A stretch of DNA of 7,249 nt from Gemmatimonadales bacterium (GTDB taxonomy: Bacteria > Gemmatimonadota > Gemmatimonadetes > Gemmatimonadales > GWC2-71-9), in contig JABDII010000198.1 in assembly GCA_013003805.1 (NCBI GenBank), positions 1-7,249 of the forward strand, written 5' to 3'. The notes beneath the pieces were generated by a model, which searched no databases, was not told where the DNA came from, and worked only from the letters and a program-made list of their open reading frames with translations. The position numbers were made by a program, and so were the translations under genes. Below, piece by piece: positions 1 through 7,249 of the stretch (the first letter of the stretch is position 1; the number at the start of each line of letters is the position of its first letter).

Positions 1-2692
1 CCGGCCCAGCAAACTTGCCCTCCATTGCCTTGAGCGAGCCTCCGTCGGGGAACAGAGCGGCGCAATCGAGACAGCCATACGCATTGCCAGGGCACTCGAT
101 GGAGCGGAACCCGGTCGCGGCTTTATACGAGGCTTCCGAGTTCTCTTGCGTGAATTCACGGCGGAACTCTCCCAGAACGTTCCTCGACCTGACCGTCAGC
201 GAATGGCCTTGCTTCAGCTCACGCGGGTCCTCTTCCTCTACTTCGTTCAAAGCAACGGCTGGCTAAACGGCCAGCCGGACTTTCTCCGGCTGGCCCTGGA
301 TCGCCACCTGGCTCGTGGGTCCGACCTTCATCGGGATTTCTTTATTCCGCTGTTCTTCGGAACACTCAACCAACCTCCCGAGCGTCGGAGTCGCGCCTCG
401 CGTGAATTTGGCCGCGTGCCCTTTCTCAACGGCGGCTTGTTCGAGCCTCATCCACTTGAGCGACGCTACCGTCTGACGATCCCGAACGTGCTCTGGCGCA
501 AGGCATTTGACGACCTGTTCGAGCGCTTTCACTTCACGGTCCGAGAGGGCAACGATACTCACGCCATCGCACCGGACATGTTGGGTCGCGTCTTCGAGGG
601 GGTGATGGACCCGGAAGAGCGTAAGCGAAGCGGGACCTACTATACGCCAGCTCATCTCGTGAATGATCTCCTTGAGGGAGGCATAGGAGCGTTCTTAGCA
701 ACACGATTCGGCCTCAGCGATGCAGAGTCTGCCAGGAGAGTCCGCGACCGGGATCCCAGCCTGGGGCCCATGACGCGGACGATGACCATCCTCGATCCAG
801 CGGTGGGATCGGGAGCTTTCCTCCTGGGCGCATTGGAGTGGCTTGCAGCCGTGCGTCGCGACGACAACCGAGGTCCTGCACTCAGGCGGGAGATCCTGGG
901 ACGCAATCTCTTCGGCGTCGACGCCAGTGCTATCGCTGTTACGCTAGCAGAACTTCGGCTTTGGCTCGCGGTGCTCTCCGAAGACCCAGCCCATACTCCA
1001 GAGGTCGTGAATCCCCTCCCGAATCTGGATTGCCTCATTCGCCAGGGTGACAGCCTCAGCGACCCATTCGGCGCCGCAACGGGGGTGCCCCCACATGTGG
1101 TAGCCGAAGGCCGGTTCCTCGGCGACGTACGACAGCGCCTGGTCCATACCACTGGACCAGACAAGGCGAAGGAGGCCCGGCTGCTTCGACAGATCGAATG
1201 TCGCACGATGCGGACGTACCTCGAAGGTGCCGAGGTACGGGTGGACCATCAGATCGCCGAATGCGTCGCGACGGGAAAGAGCGAGACCCTTTTTGGCGAT
1301 CGACATGGCATCGACGCCTCGCTCCGATCTCGGTTGCGCGCTCTTCGTTCCCAACGACGCCATCTTCGCCAAGCAAGGCGTAAGCTAGACCGGGAGCAAG
1401 AGTTGCCTTGGTTTCACTATGAAAGCCACTTTGCGGACATATTCGCGAAGGGTGGTGGGTTCGACCTCGTTCTCGGGAATCCGCCGTGGATTCGTGCGGA
1501 GTTGCTCCCCGATGTCGTTCGGCGGCAACTGTCACAGCGCTTTCGCTGGTGGCGATCCGCTGGTGGTAGCGGCTTCCACCACCAACCTGACCTTGCCCTC
1601 GCCTTCCTGGAACGAGGTCTGGAACTGACCGGGCCAAACGGCTCCATTGCATTCCTGGTACCTGCAAAGCTCGCCACCGCGGAGTACGCCAGGAAGGCTC
1701 GCAGGAACCTCGTCTGTGAGACGACGCTTCATTCAATCGCGGATCTCACCCCCACTCACGCAAAGAGCTTCGACGCGACCACATACCCTCTCGCCGTTGT
1801 CGCGACGAAGAATCGTCCAGCTGCCTCCCATACCATACGCCCCTCCCTGTCAGTCACGGATACAGATCGGGTGCCGCAAGTCTGCCTGCGAGATGGGGGA
1901 CCCTGGGTGCTGCAGGCCGACCCGGTCCGGGAGGCGATCGAGGCGCTCCGCGATCATCCTCGAGTCGGCGACCGTTTTGCGTGCCATTTGGGATTGAAGA
2001 CCGGCGCGAATGCCGTGTTCCTAGACCCGAGCGCCGATGTGGAACCCAGCCTCAGACGCCCGGCGCTGCGAGGACGGGATATCCACGCGTGGTCGGCCAA
2101 ACCGAAGATCTTCCTCATCTGGACTCACGACTCAACTGGTCTGTCCCGACGGAATCTCCCGCCGAGGGCCGAGGCCTACTTCAGACGGCACGCAGCTGTA
2201 CTTCGTCGGAGATCCGACTTCAGAGAAGGGCCAATCTGGCAGCTTTTTAGAGTTGGACCTGCGCTTGCAGCTTTCAAGGTAGTGTGGGCCGACATCGCCA
2301 AGCGTCTCGAAGCGGTGGCGCTCACGCCCGCTGCACACCAGGACGTGGTTCCGCTGAACACGTGTTACCTCATCCCAACCCAAAGCAGGGCTAGCGCTCA
2401 CGCGGTAGCCGCATGGTTGAATTCGACCTGGATCCGGGCGGCTGCATCCCTACACGCCGATCCAGCGCGGGGGGGATTTTTCCGATTTAATGCCCGAGTC
2501 ATATCGTCGCTGCCACTCCCACCCGCTGTTCCGGCAGACGCCGAGCTCATTCGGCTCGCCGAACGGGCTACAAGCGACAGGGCGAACCAGTATTCGGTAG
2601 ACGAATTGGTGGCCCAGCACCTTGGCCTGTCTTCTGCCGCCCGCAAGGCACTGCGTGGAGTTGCCGGCGTCGACTCCAGCGATCATCGCTGA
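1..2692 (+). CDS. Eco57I/type IIG-like N6-adenine DNA methyltransferase, 5'-partial
   Basis: Likely methylates adenine in a specific DNA site using SAM. Seen: the frame starting at base 2 is open to the window edge and gives 896 residues. Upstream of the TTG at 146 it still reads family-like sequence (GFIRGFRVLLREFTAEL), so the true start lies outside the window. Residues counted from base 2: N-terminal helical region with LTRVLFLYFVQSNGWL (about 76-91); YYTP (213-216); SAM motif I DPAVGSGAF (265-273); acidic motif FGVDAS with D307; a charged, probably coiled segment just before the catalytic motif IV NPPW (493-496); then a target-recognition-like region with LKTGAN (665-670), LRGRDI and LNSTW (806-810), as in TaqI/Eco57I C-terminal specificity domains. 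No PD-(D/E)XK nuclease motif was recognised in the visible part; one could lie upstream. It overlaps the helicase gene, so the two are probably co-translated. Family confident; restriction or defence role inferred. Confidence 0.9.
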   Translation, partial: RPSKLALHCLERASVGEQSGAIETAIRIARALDGAEPGRGFIRGFRVLLREFTAELSQNVPRPDRQRMALLQLTRVLFLYFVQSNGWLNGQPDFLRLALDRHLARGSDLHRDFFIPLFFGTLNQPPERRSRASREFGRVPFLNGGLFEPHPLERRYRLTIPNVLWRKAFDDLFERFHFTVREGNDTHAIAPDMLGRVFEGVMDPEERKRSGTYYTPAHLVNDLLEGGIGAFLATRFGLSDAESARRVRDRDPSLGPMTRTMTILDPAVGSGAFLLGALEWLAAVRRDDNRGPALRREILGRNLFGVDASAIAVTLAELRLWLAVLSEDPAHTPEVVNPLPNLDCLIRQGDSLSDPFGAATGVPPHVVAEGRFLGDVRQRLVHTTGPDKAKEARLLRQIECRTMRTYLEGAEVRVDHQIAECVATGKSETLFGDRHGIDASLRSRLRALRSQRRHLRQARRKLDREQELPWFHYESHFADIFAKGGGFDLVLGNPPWIRAELLPDVVRRQLSQRFRWWRSAGGSGFHHQPDLALAFLERGLELTGPNGSIAFLVPAKLATAEYARKARRNLVCETTLHSIADLTPTHAKSFDATTYPLAVVATKNRPAASHTIRPSLSVTDTDRVPQVCLRDGGPWVLQADPVREAIEALRDHPRVGDRFACHLGLKTGANAVFLDPSADVEPSLRRPALRGRDIHAWSAKPKIFLIWTHDSTGLSRRNLPPRAEAYFRRHAAVLRRRSDFREGPIWQLFRVGPALAAFKVVWADIAKRLEAVALTPAAHQDVVPLNTCYLIPTQSRASAHAVAAWLNSTWIRAAASLHADPARGGFFRFNARVISSLPLPPAVPADAELIRLAERATSDRANQYSVDELVAQHLGLSSAARKALRGVAGVDSSDHR
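2645..2648 (+). promoter_or_regulatory. Probable ribosome binding site of the helicase gene
   Basis: AAGG lies inside the methylase coding sequence, six bases before GTG 2655. This spacing favours GTG 2655 over TTG 2661, whose only purine run (GGAG) touches the start codon. The site supports coupled translation of the two genes. It is a short match, so moderate confidence only. Confidence 0.45.
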
Positions 2693-4925
2693 GGCCCTTG
2701 CCGCAGTACCGAGTCCGCTTCAAACCGGCCTGCGGATTGGAGCGCCGGCTCCGGTCGACGCCGTCGCCCGGGCGATCGCGCGCAGCCTGGCGCCCGGTGA
2801 GGCTCCTGATGCCCCTCCAACCTGGTTGCGCCCCGAACAGGCGGTGGCGTTTCGCCGGGTACTGTATGCCGTAGACCGGTTTCGTGGTGCGGTACTGGCC
2901 GACCCTGTAGGAACCGGCAAGACCTACGTCGCGCTGGCGGTGGCTCAGCAGCGCTGTCATGGTGAAGCGGTTGTGTGCATCGTCCCGCCCGCTCTCGTAC
3001 GGCAGTGGCGCCACGTGGCTGACACACTGGGTCTATCAGTGCTCGTATGGTCTCATGCACGGGTGAGTCGCGGCGCCTTACCCTCGGCCCGCTCCTCCCT
3101 CGTCCTCATCGACGAGAGCCATCATTTCCGTAACACTGCCATTCGAAGATATGAGCACCTTGCGCCGTGGATCACCGGGCAGCGAGCCGTCCTGATCACA
3201 GCAACGCCGGTGGTAAACCGACTCACCGATCTAGGAAACCAACTTCGGTTGGTCGTTCGAGACGATGCGTTACTCGATGCGGGCCTACCTTCGATCACCC
3301 AGGTGCTTCGCTATGGCCATACCCATCCAGCTCTGGAGCATCTCGTCCTTCGGAGCAGCGGAAATGAATGGCGTCACCCCACGCGTCGGGACGAGACAGT
3401 CCAGAGACAAACGACCTCGAAGGAGCTAGCACTGCTGCTCGAGACGATCGATTCCCTCAGCCATTCGACGAATCGTTCGGTTCAGGCTCTCATCCGAGCG
3501 GTGTTCTGGCGTGCGGCCGGCTCGAGTCCCCAGGCACTGCTAGGCTGTGCCCGTCGCTACCACCGGTTGCTGCGCCACGCACAGGACGCTCGGGAGAGCG
3601 GTCGGTCGATGAGTCGGTCAGCGCTTCACTGGTTTACCGCTGGAGCAGAAGATCAGCTTGTGTTCTGGCCCCTCCTGACCGACGGTGAGAACTCGACGGA
3701 CCTCGATCTCGGAGATATCCAGAAGGTGGAGGGGTTGATCTCACAGGCCCAAGCCAGGGCTCGAGGGCCTGACACCAAGTGTCACACGCTCAAAGCGATC
3801 CTCGCAGATAGACGCCCTACGCTCGTATTCACCACTGCGCGGGACACGGTGTCCTACCTCCGCCGACACCTCAACATTCGAGAGCTTGCTTGGTGCTCCG
3901 GGACAAACGCCGGTATCGGAAGCACCCCACTTCCAAGAGCGGTTGTTCTCGATTGGTTTCGCCCAGGAGTGGCTCGACCCACGTGCCAGGCGACCCGCCC
4001 TACTGTTCTTCTCTGTACGGATGTTGCCGCGGAAGGACTCAATCTCCAGGCTGCCGCCCGGGTTGTACACTACGACCTGCCGTGGACAAGCGTACGGCTA
4101 GGACAACGAGATGGGCGGGCACTTCGACTCGGGTCGAAGCACGCTCAGATTGAAGTCATCTCCTTCCCCCTGCCGGAAGCCCTCGAAAAGCGCCTCAGAC
4201 AGCAGAAGATCCTCTACGCAAAGGGAGGCTTGCCCGTTCGCTTGGGACTCGCAGGCCGGCCAACTGAGAGCTGGCGGTGGCGCACAGAGCTTGCCCAGCA
4301 AGTCGAAGAAGGACCATGCGTGGAAGGTTGTGCCACGATCCGGGCTCACCCAAGAGGGATTCTCGCCGGGTTCTCGATCCACGGCTACCCCGATCCTGGC
4401 TCTCCCAAACCGGCAAATACGGCGTCCGCCGTTCGACTCCTAAGCGTTGCGGTCTGGATCGGAGTCGATGGAGCCGTCTCGGAAAACCCCGAGGTGATTA
4501 CCCAACAGGTACTCGTTTCGGCATCGTGCCGCGGGACTCCGGGAGACTCAGGCCAAATGCATCAGGCCGTGGCCACTCTCACACCCGTCATCCGTGATCA
4601 CATGCGACGATTACGACAGGCACGCTGGACAAAGCCTCAACTCACGCCTGACCAACGGCGAGTCATTCAGGCGCTACAAGATCTCGCGACACAATCCGCC
4701 CGGCACCGAGACGTCGTCGCACTCGGTCGCATCTCGCGGGCATTGCATTTCGTTCGCGGAGGACACACCGCGGGTGAAGATGCGATGTTAAGGGAGCTCA
4801 CGCGGCTGTCCAAGCAAGGCCTCATCCAGCGGTTGCCGAGCCTCCCTCAGAGCGACCCGGAGATTGGGGCCTTGGAGGTCAGAATCAACGGGCTCATCCT
4901 CTTTGTGGGCGAAGGAACAACCTGA
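2655..4925 (+). CDS. SNF2-family superfamily 2 helicase/translocase paired with the methylase
   Basis: ATP-driven DNA translocase or helicase, 756 residues from the chosen GTG. Seen: an adenine-binding-like glutamine region (LRPEQAVAFRRVL), Walker A DPVGTGKT (83-90, K89), Walker B DESH (153-156), motif III TAT (182-184), a long linker, then the second RecA domain with LVFTTARDT, motif V TDVAAEGLNLQ (455-465) and motif VI QRDGRALRLG (484-493) carrying the arginine fingers R485 and R488. The remaining 260 or so residues match nothing I recognise. Start choice: GTG at 2655 has AAGG six bases upstream; TTG 2622 and CTG 2634 are longer options. The gene starts 38 bases before the methylase stop, which implies translational coupling. 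By analogy with DrmD or type I/ISP translocases it may move along DNA for a restriction-like complex; this is inference. No nuclease motif was recognised. Confidence 0.9.
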   Translation: MELPASTPAIIAEALAAVPSPLQTGLRIGAPAPVDAVARAIARSLAPGEAPDAPPTWLRPEQAVAFRRVLYAVDRFRGAVLADPVGTGKTYVALAVAQQRCHGEAVVCIVPPALVRQWRHVADTLGLSVLVWSHARVSRGALPSARSSLVLIDESHHFRNTAIRRYEHLAPWITGQRAVLITATPVVNRLTDLGNQLRLVVRDDALLDAGLPSITQVLRYGHTHPALEHLVLRSSGNEWRHPTRRDETVQRQTTSKELALLLETIDSLSHSTNRSVQALIRAVFWRAAGSSPQALLGCARRYHRLLRHAQDARESGRSMSRSALHWFTAGAEDQLVFWPLLTDGENSTDLDLGDIQKVEGLISQAQARARGPDTKCHTLKAILADRRPTLVFTTARDTVSYLRRHLNIRELAWCSGTNAGIGSTPLPRAVVLDWFRPGVARPTCQATRPTVLLCTDVAAEGLNLQAAARVVHYDLPWTSVRLGQRDGRALRLGSKHAQIEVISFPLPEALEKRLRQQKILYAKGGLPVRLGLAGRPTESWRWRTELAQQVEEGPCVEGCATIRAHPRGILAGFSIHGYPDPGSPKPANTASAVRLLSVAVWIGVDGAVSENPEVITQQVLVSASCRGTPGDSGQMHQAVATLTPVIRDHMRRLRQARWTKPQLTPDQRRVIQALQDLATQSARHRDVVALGRISRALHFVRGGHTAGEDAMLRELTRLSKQGLIQRLPSLPQSDPEIGALEVRINGLILFVGEGTT

Positions 4926-4937
4926 CCTTGGGTAGAA

Positions 4938-6389
4938 TCAATCAGCGGAAACGAGATCAGCGGCCAGCTCTCGCACGATGCGGATGAACATATCGATATC
5001 CTCTTCCCGGGTCCGCCAGTTCGCGATCGCGGGACGCAGCGCCACTTTTCCCTCGAAGTCCGTCGTCCCTGCATACACCCGGCCATCCTCGAGCAGGGCT
5101 TCCCCCAGGCGATTGTTGAGTCGATCCAATTCCCCTTCGGAATGACTCCCTGGATTGACCCGGAAGCACACGATGTTGAGCGGGACTTCGGCGAGGCGTT
5201 CCAGCTCGGGCGCCTCGTCGACCAACCGAGCCATGCGCTGGGCCAGGGCCAGGTGCCGTTCGATCATCTCTCGATATCCAGTCCGGCCATACGCGCGCAG
5301 GGTGGACCACACCGACAGGGATCGGGCCCTGCGAGAACTCTCCGGACCTATCGCGCCCATGTTGGGGCGGGGATCCTCCGGACCGGGAAGGTAGGCGGCG
5401 GTATAGGCGAACGCCTCAGCGAGGAGGGATTGCTGCCCGACAAAAGCAAACCCGCAGTCGTAGGGCACGTTGAGCCACTTGTGACCGTCCACGGTCACCG
5501 AGTCGGCGCGCTCGACTCCGTGAGCGAGGTGGTCCGCCAGAGGAGTGGCCCGGGCAAACAGGCCGAAGGCCCCGTCGACGTGCAGCCACGCTCCATGTTC
5601 CTCGGCCAAGTCCGCCAATGTCGCGATAGGATCGAAGTCGCCGGCATTTACCTCGCCCGCATTGCCGATGAGGATGGCGGGGGCGCCGTCAAGCTCCTGA
5701 AGTGCGCGGTCCAAGGCGGGTACGTCTAAGCGTCCCGCGGCGTCATGACTCAAGATCCGAATGGCCGCGCGACCGATGCCGAGCATGCCGAGTACCTTGA
5801 CGGCGCTGGCGTGCACGTAGCCGCTCGAAAAGACTGGGACCTGTGGGAGTCCCTGCAGACCCTGTTGGGCCACGTCGACTCCATGCCGGTGCCCCCACCA
5901 CTGCCGGGCAGCGGCGAGACCCACGAAGTTGGCCATGGTCGCTCCAGTCGTCATGACGCCGCTCCAGCCGGCTGGGAGCGAGAGTAAATCCTTCAGCCAA
6001 TTCAGGCTGACAATCTCCAGCTTGACGGCCAGCGGGGAGGACACCCACGCATAGGCGACTTGATCGATCACGGTGGCTAGCCAGTCCGCTCCAAGCGCGG
6101 CGGGCGTCGAGCCTCCCATGACGAAATGAAAGAAGCGCGGGCCGGACGAGCTCAGTGCCGCGTCCATGCCACCCTGAATGAGTTCCTGCAGCGCCTGCGA
6201 CGCGCCCCCACCGATGTCGGGCAACGGAGAATCGAAGCTATGGGCTGCTTCCTCCGACCGGGGCGAACGCACGGGCAGTGAATCGAGCGAATCGAGGTAG
6301 GCCAAGGCCTCTCGCGTCACGAGGTCGACGAGCCCGGCGATCTCGGCCCGTTCCGGCAACGCTGGCCCATTCGAGGAGATAGGATCCAC
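4938..6389 (-). CDS. Group II pyridoxal-phosphate-dependent decarboxylase (aromatic amino acid / diaminobutyrate decarboxylase-like)
   Basis: A cytosolic PLP enzyme of the family that includes aromatic-L-amino-acid, glutamate and diaminobutyrate decarboxylases; members are often labelled 'aspartate aminotransferase family protein'. Seen in 483 residues, close to the usual length: N-terminal substrate-side motif GPRFFHFVMGG (83-93); phosphate-binding TTGATMAN (147-154); PLP-stacking His in YVHASAVK (H193); GEVNAGDFDP (245-254); HVDGA with the pyridine-nitrogen Asp D272; Schiff-base lysine in DGHKW (K304); and the RRARSLSVWSTLRAYGRTGY segment (353-372). The key catalytic residues are therefore intact. 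The GTG start at 6389 lies 15 bases after the methyltransferase stop, with a weak AGGG about nine bases upstream. The family cannot be narrowed to a substrate by eye. HVDGA and GEVNAG differ from the textbook HVDAA and GTVNTG, so the substrate may be unusual, or it may belong to a less studied subfamily. Confidence 0.9.
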   Translation of the reverse strand: MDPISSNGPALPERAEIAGLVDLVTREALAYLDSLDSLPVRSPRSEEAAHSFDSPLPDIGGGASQALQELIQGGMDAALSSSGPRFFHFVMGGSTPAALGADWLATVIDQVAYAWVSSPLAVKLEIVSLNWLKDLLSLPAGWSGVMTTGATMANFVGLAAARQWWGHRHGVDVAQQGLQGLPQVPVFSSGYVHASAVKVLGMLGIGRAAIRILSHDAAGRLDVPALDRALQELDGAPAILIGNAGEVNAGDFDPIATLADLAEEHGAWLHVDGAFGLFARATPLADHLAHGVERADSVTVDGHKWLNVPYDCGFAFVGQQSLLAEAFAYTAAYLPGPEDPRPNMGAIGPESSRRARSLSVWSTLRAYGRTGYREMIERHLALAQRMARLVDEAPELERLAEVPLNIVCFRVNPGSHSEGELDRLNNRLGEALLEDGRVYAGTTDFEGKVALRPAIANWRTREEDIDMFIRIVRELAADLVSAD

Positions 6390-6404
6390 GTACAGAGGCC
6401 CTGT

Positions 6405-7019
6405 CTAGAGTTGGCTCTCGATTTCTCGAACACCTACCACCTGCACGACCGCGCTCAGCCCCGTGTGCCCCCTGCCCTCGTAGACAGTACGCTTCAGCTC
6501 GCACGCGTGCACCAGTTCTAAGCCGTCAAGCTCTTCGCGGAGTTCGCTGACTGATACCATCAAGTCTGCGGTCGGTGGCCCGCCCGTTCCGTATTCGAGC
6601 TGGGCGGGTGTGTAGGCTTCAAGAATGAACACGCCGCCCGGCTTGAGCCCTCTCACGACCGCCGCATGCACACGGGCCCGAAGAGGCGGCGGCACATGAC
6701 AGAAGATCGAGACGATACCGTCCCACTGGCCGGGCCCTACTACAAAATCGGCGAGATCGGACACCACCGTCGTGATGGTGACCCCTCGCTCCTCTGCTAG
6801 GCGCTCGGCCTTGGCGAGCCCAACGGCAGAACCATCGACGGCAACCACCTCGTGTCCGTAGGTGGCCAGGTACACGGCATTTCTACCCTCACCCTCGCCA
6901 AGCGAAAGCACCTTCCCAATTGGTATCCGACCGGCCACCGACGTGAGAAATGCGTTTGGAGCCGTACCGTACGCGAACCCAGGTTTCCCGTATCGTTCAT
7001 CCCACATGGCGTGATCCAC
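6405..7019 (-). CDS. Class I SAM-dependent methyltransferase, TehB-like
   Basis: Small Rossmann-fold methyltransferase, 204 residues from the chosen start. Seen (numbered from that start): WDERYG (6-11), a typical opening of this family; glycine-rich SAM motif SLGEGEGRN (39-47); acidic ribose-binding AVDGS (60-64); DLADF (88-92), matching the adenine-contacting position; SIFCHVPPPLR (104-114); a LKPGG strand-turn; and YTPAQL followed by a GTGGPP loop. The GEGEG form, rather than GCGEG, is as I recall common in this TehB-like branch. Starts considered: GTG 7019 has GAGGG seven bases upstream; ATG 7007 gives the MWDERY start seen in many relatives; GTG 7043 overlaps the upstream stop as GTGA; GTG 7058 is the longest. 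The substrate is unknown; tellurite resistance should not be assumed from the TehB resemblance. It sits between an aldehyde dehydrogenase and a decarboxylase on the same strand, probably in one operon. Confidence 0.85.
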   Translation of the reverse strand: MDHAMWDERYGKPGFAYGTAPNAFLTSVAGRIPIGKVLSLGEGEGRNAVYLATYGHEVVAVDGSAVGLAKAERLAEERGVTITTVVSDLADFVVGPGQWDGIVSIFCHVPPPLRARVHAAVVRGLKPGGVFILEAYTPAQLEYGTGGPPTADLMVSVSELREELDGLELVHACELKRTVYEGRGHTGLSAVVQVVGVREIESQL

Positions 7020-7026
7020 AAACTGA

Positions 7027-7031
7027 CCCTC
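7027..7031 (-). promoter_or_regulatory. Probable ribosome binding site of the TehB-like methyltransferase
   Basis: On the minus strand GAGGG lies seven bases before GTG 7019 and just after the stop of the aldehyde dehydrogenase. It is the best Shine-Dalgarno match among the four candidate starts, and is why that start was preferred. ATG 7007 has only a weak GGA at similar spacing. Confidence 0.4.
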
Positions 7032-7039
7032 GCGTTCCG

Positions 7040-7249
7040 TCACGAACTCTGGACCCACTCTCCATCCACCAGCCGCAAGAGCCCCGCCGGTGCACGATCG
7101 CTGAGCTCAACAGGAAGCCGTTCCGTCGGGAAATCCTGATAGCACACCGGCCGGGTGAACCGTCGGATCGCCATGGTGCCTACCGAAGTACTCCGAGGGT
7201 CCGTCGTGGCAGGATACGGGCCGCCATGCACCATCGCATGACACACCTC
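7040..7249 (-). CDS. Aldehyde dehydrogenase C-terminus, alpha-ketoglutaric semialdehyde (2,5-dioxovalerate) dehydrogenase type, 5'-partial
   Basis: The frame is open from the last base of the window and ends in TGA at 7042-7040, giving 69 C-terminal residues of a family usually about 500 long. Recognised from the tail EVCHAMVHGGPYPATTDPRS followed by TSVGTMAIRRFTRPVCYQDFP and LLRLVDGEW, which matches NADP-dependent alpha-ketoglutaric semialdehyde dehydrogenases. These oxidise 2,5-dioxovalerate to 2-oxoglutarate in sugar-acid and hydroxyproline breakdown. The catalytic cysteine and the NAD(P)-binding site lie outside the window, so activity cannot be judged. It is probably the first visible gene of an operon running leftward. 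The exact substrate is inferred from the tail alone. Confidence 0.85.
   Translation of the reverse strand, partial: EVCHAMVHGGPYPATTDPRSTSVGTMAIRRFTRPVCYQDFPTERLPVELSDRAPAGLLRLVDGEWVQSS

Noticed and set aside
1056..1736. Long minus-strand open frame inside the methylase
   Set aside because: It lies fully opposite the stretch holding the methylase catalytic motif, and its composition (rich in Arg, Ser, Pro, Gly) is typical of a shadow frame.
1..4925. Complete class 1 DISARM or BREX locus
   Set aside because: Only a methylase and a helicase are visible; no DrmA, DrmB, DrmC, PglZ or BrxC-like gene lies in the window.
4905..4960. Possible bidirectional terminator at the convergent junction
   Set aside because: No inverted repeat with a T-run could be found; the ATCAGCGG repeat near 4941 and 4956 is a direct repeat within coding sequence.
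5142..5729. Long plus-strand open frame opposite the decarboxylase
   Set aside because: It is antisense to a gene with intact catalytic motifs, its translation resembles no protein I know, and GC-rich genes often give such open antisense frames.
6405..7019. Tellurite resistance gene tehB
   Set aside because: The resemblance is only to the general methyltransferase fold and family; no tehA or other tellurite gene is nearby.
7040..7249. Stand-alone 68-residue protein starting at 7246
   Set aside because: The sequence is the conserved tail of a large aldehyde dehydrogenase, and the frame is open to the window edge, so it is a cut gene rather than a small one.

Overview
This window looks like bacterial chromosomal DNA from a GC-rich genome. 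It is almost wholly coding, with very short gaps, some gene overlaps and several non-ATG starts. Nothing fixes the taxon. The mix of an Eco57I-like methylase/helicase pair with sugar-acid and amino-acid metabolism genes would suit a soil or aquatic lineage such as Gemmatimonadota, Acidobacteriota or Proteobacteria, but that is only a guess. There are no rRNAs, tRNAs, CRISPR arrays, insertion sequences or long repeats.

Left part (1-4925, plus strand): two overlapping genes. The first is a large Eco57I/type IIG-like N6-adenine DNA methyltransferase. It is cut at its 5' end, because its reading frame is open back to the first base. It carries a YTP element, the SAM motif DPAVGSGAF, the catalytic NPPW and a C-terminal target-recognition-like region. 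The second, which starts inside the end of the first, is an SNF2-type superfamily 2 helicase/translocase with all main ATPase motifs and a C-terminal extension of about 240 residues that I do not recognise. A methylase and an SNF2 helicase in one operon is the layout of restriction-like anti-phage systems (compare DrmMI and DrmD of class 1 DISARM, or helicase-methylase defence operons). The window ends before any upstream nuclease or accessory gene could be seen.

Right part (4938-7249, minus strand): three genes reading toward the defence-like pair, in the order aldehyde dehydrogenase C-terminus (alpha-ketoglutaric semialdehyde dehydrogenase type, cut by the window end), TehB-like SAM methyltransferase, and group II PLP-dependent decarboxylase. 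Spacings of about 20 and 15 bases suggest one operon. What the three do together is not evident.

The two blocks converge with only 12 bases between their stop codons. This looks like the edge of an accessory (defence) module set against housekeeping metabolism. No intergenic stretch over 300 bases exists here, and no promoter or terminator could be supported.
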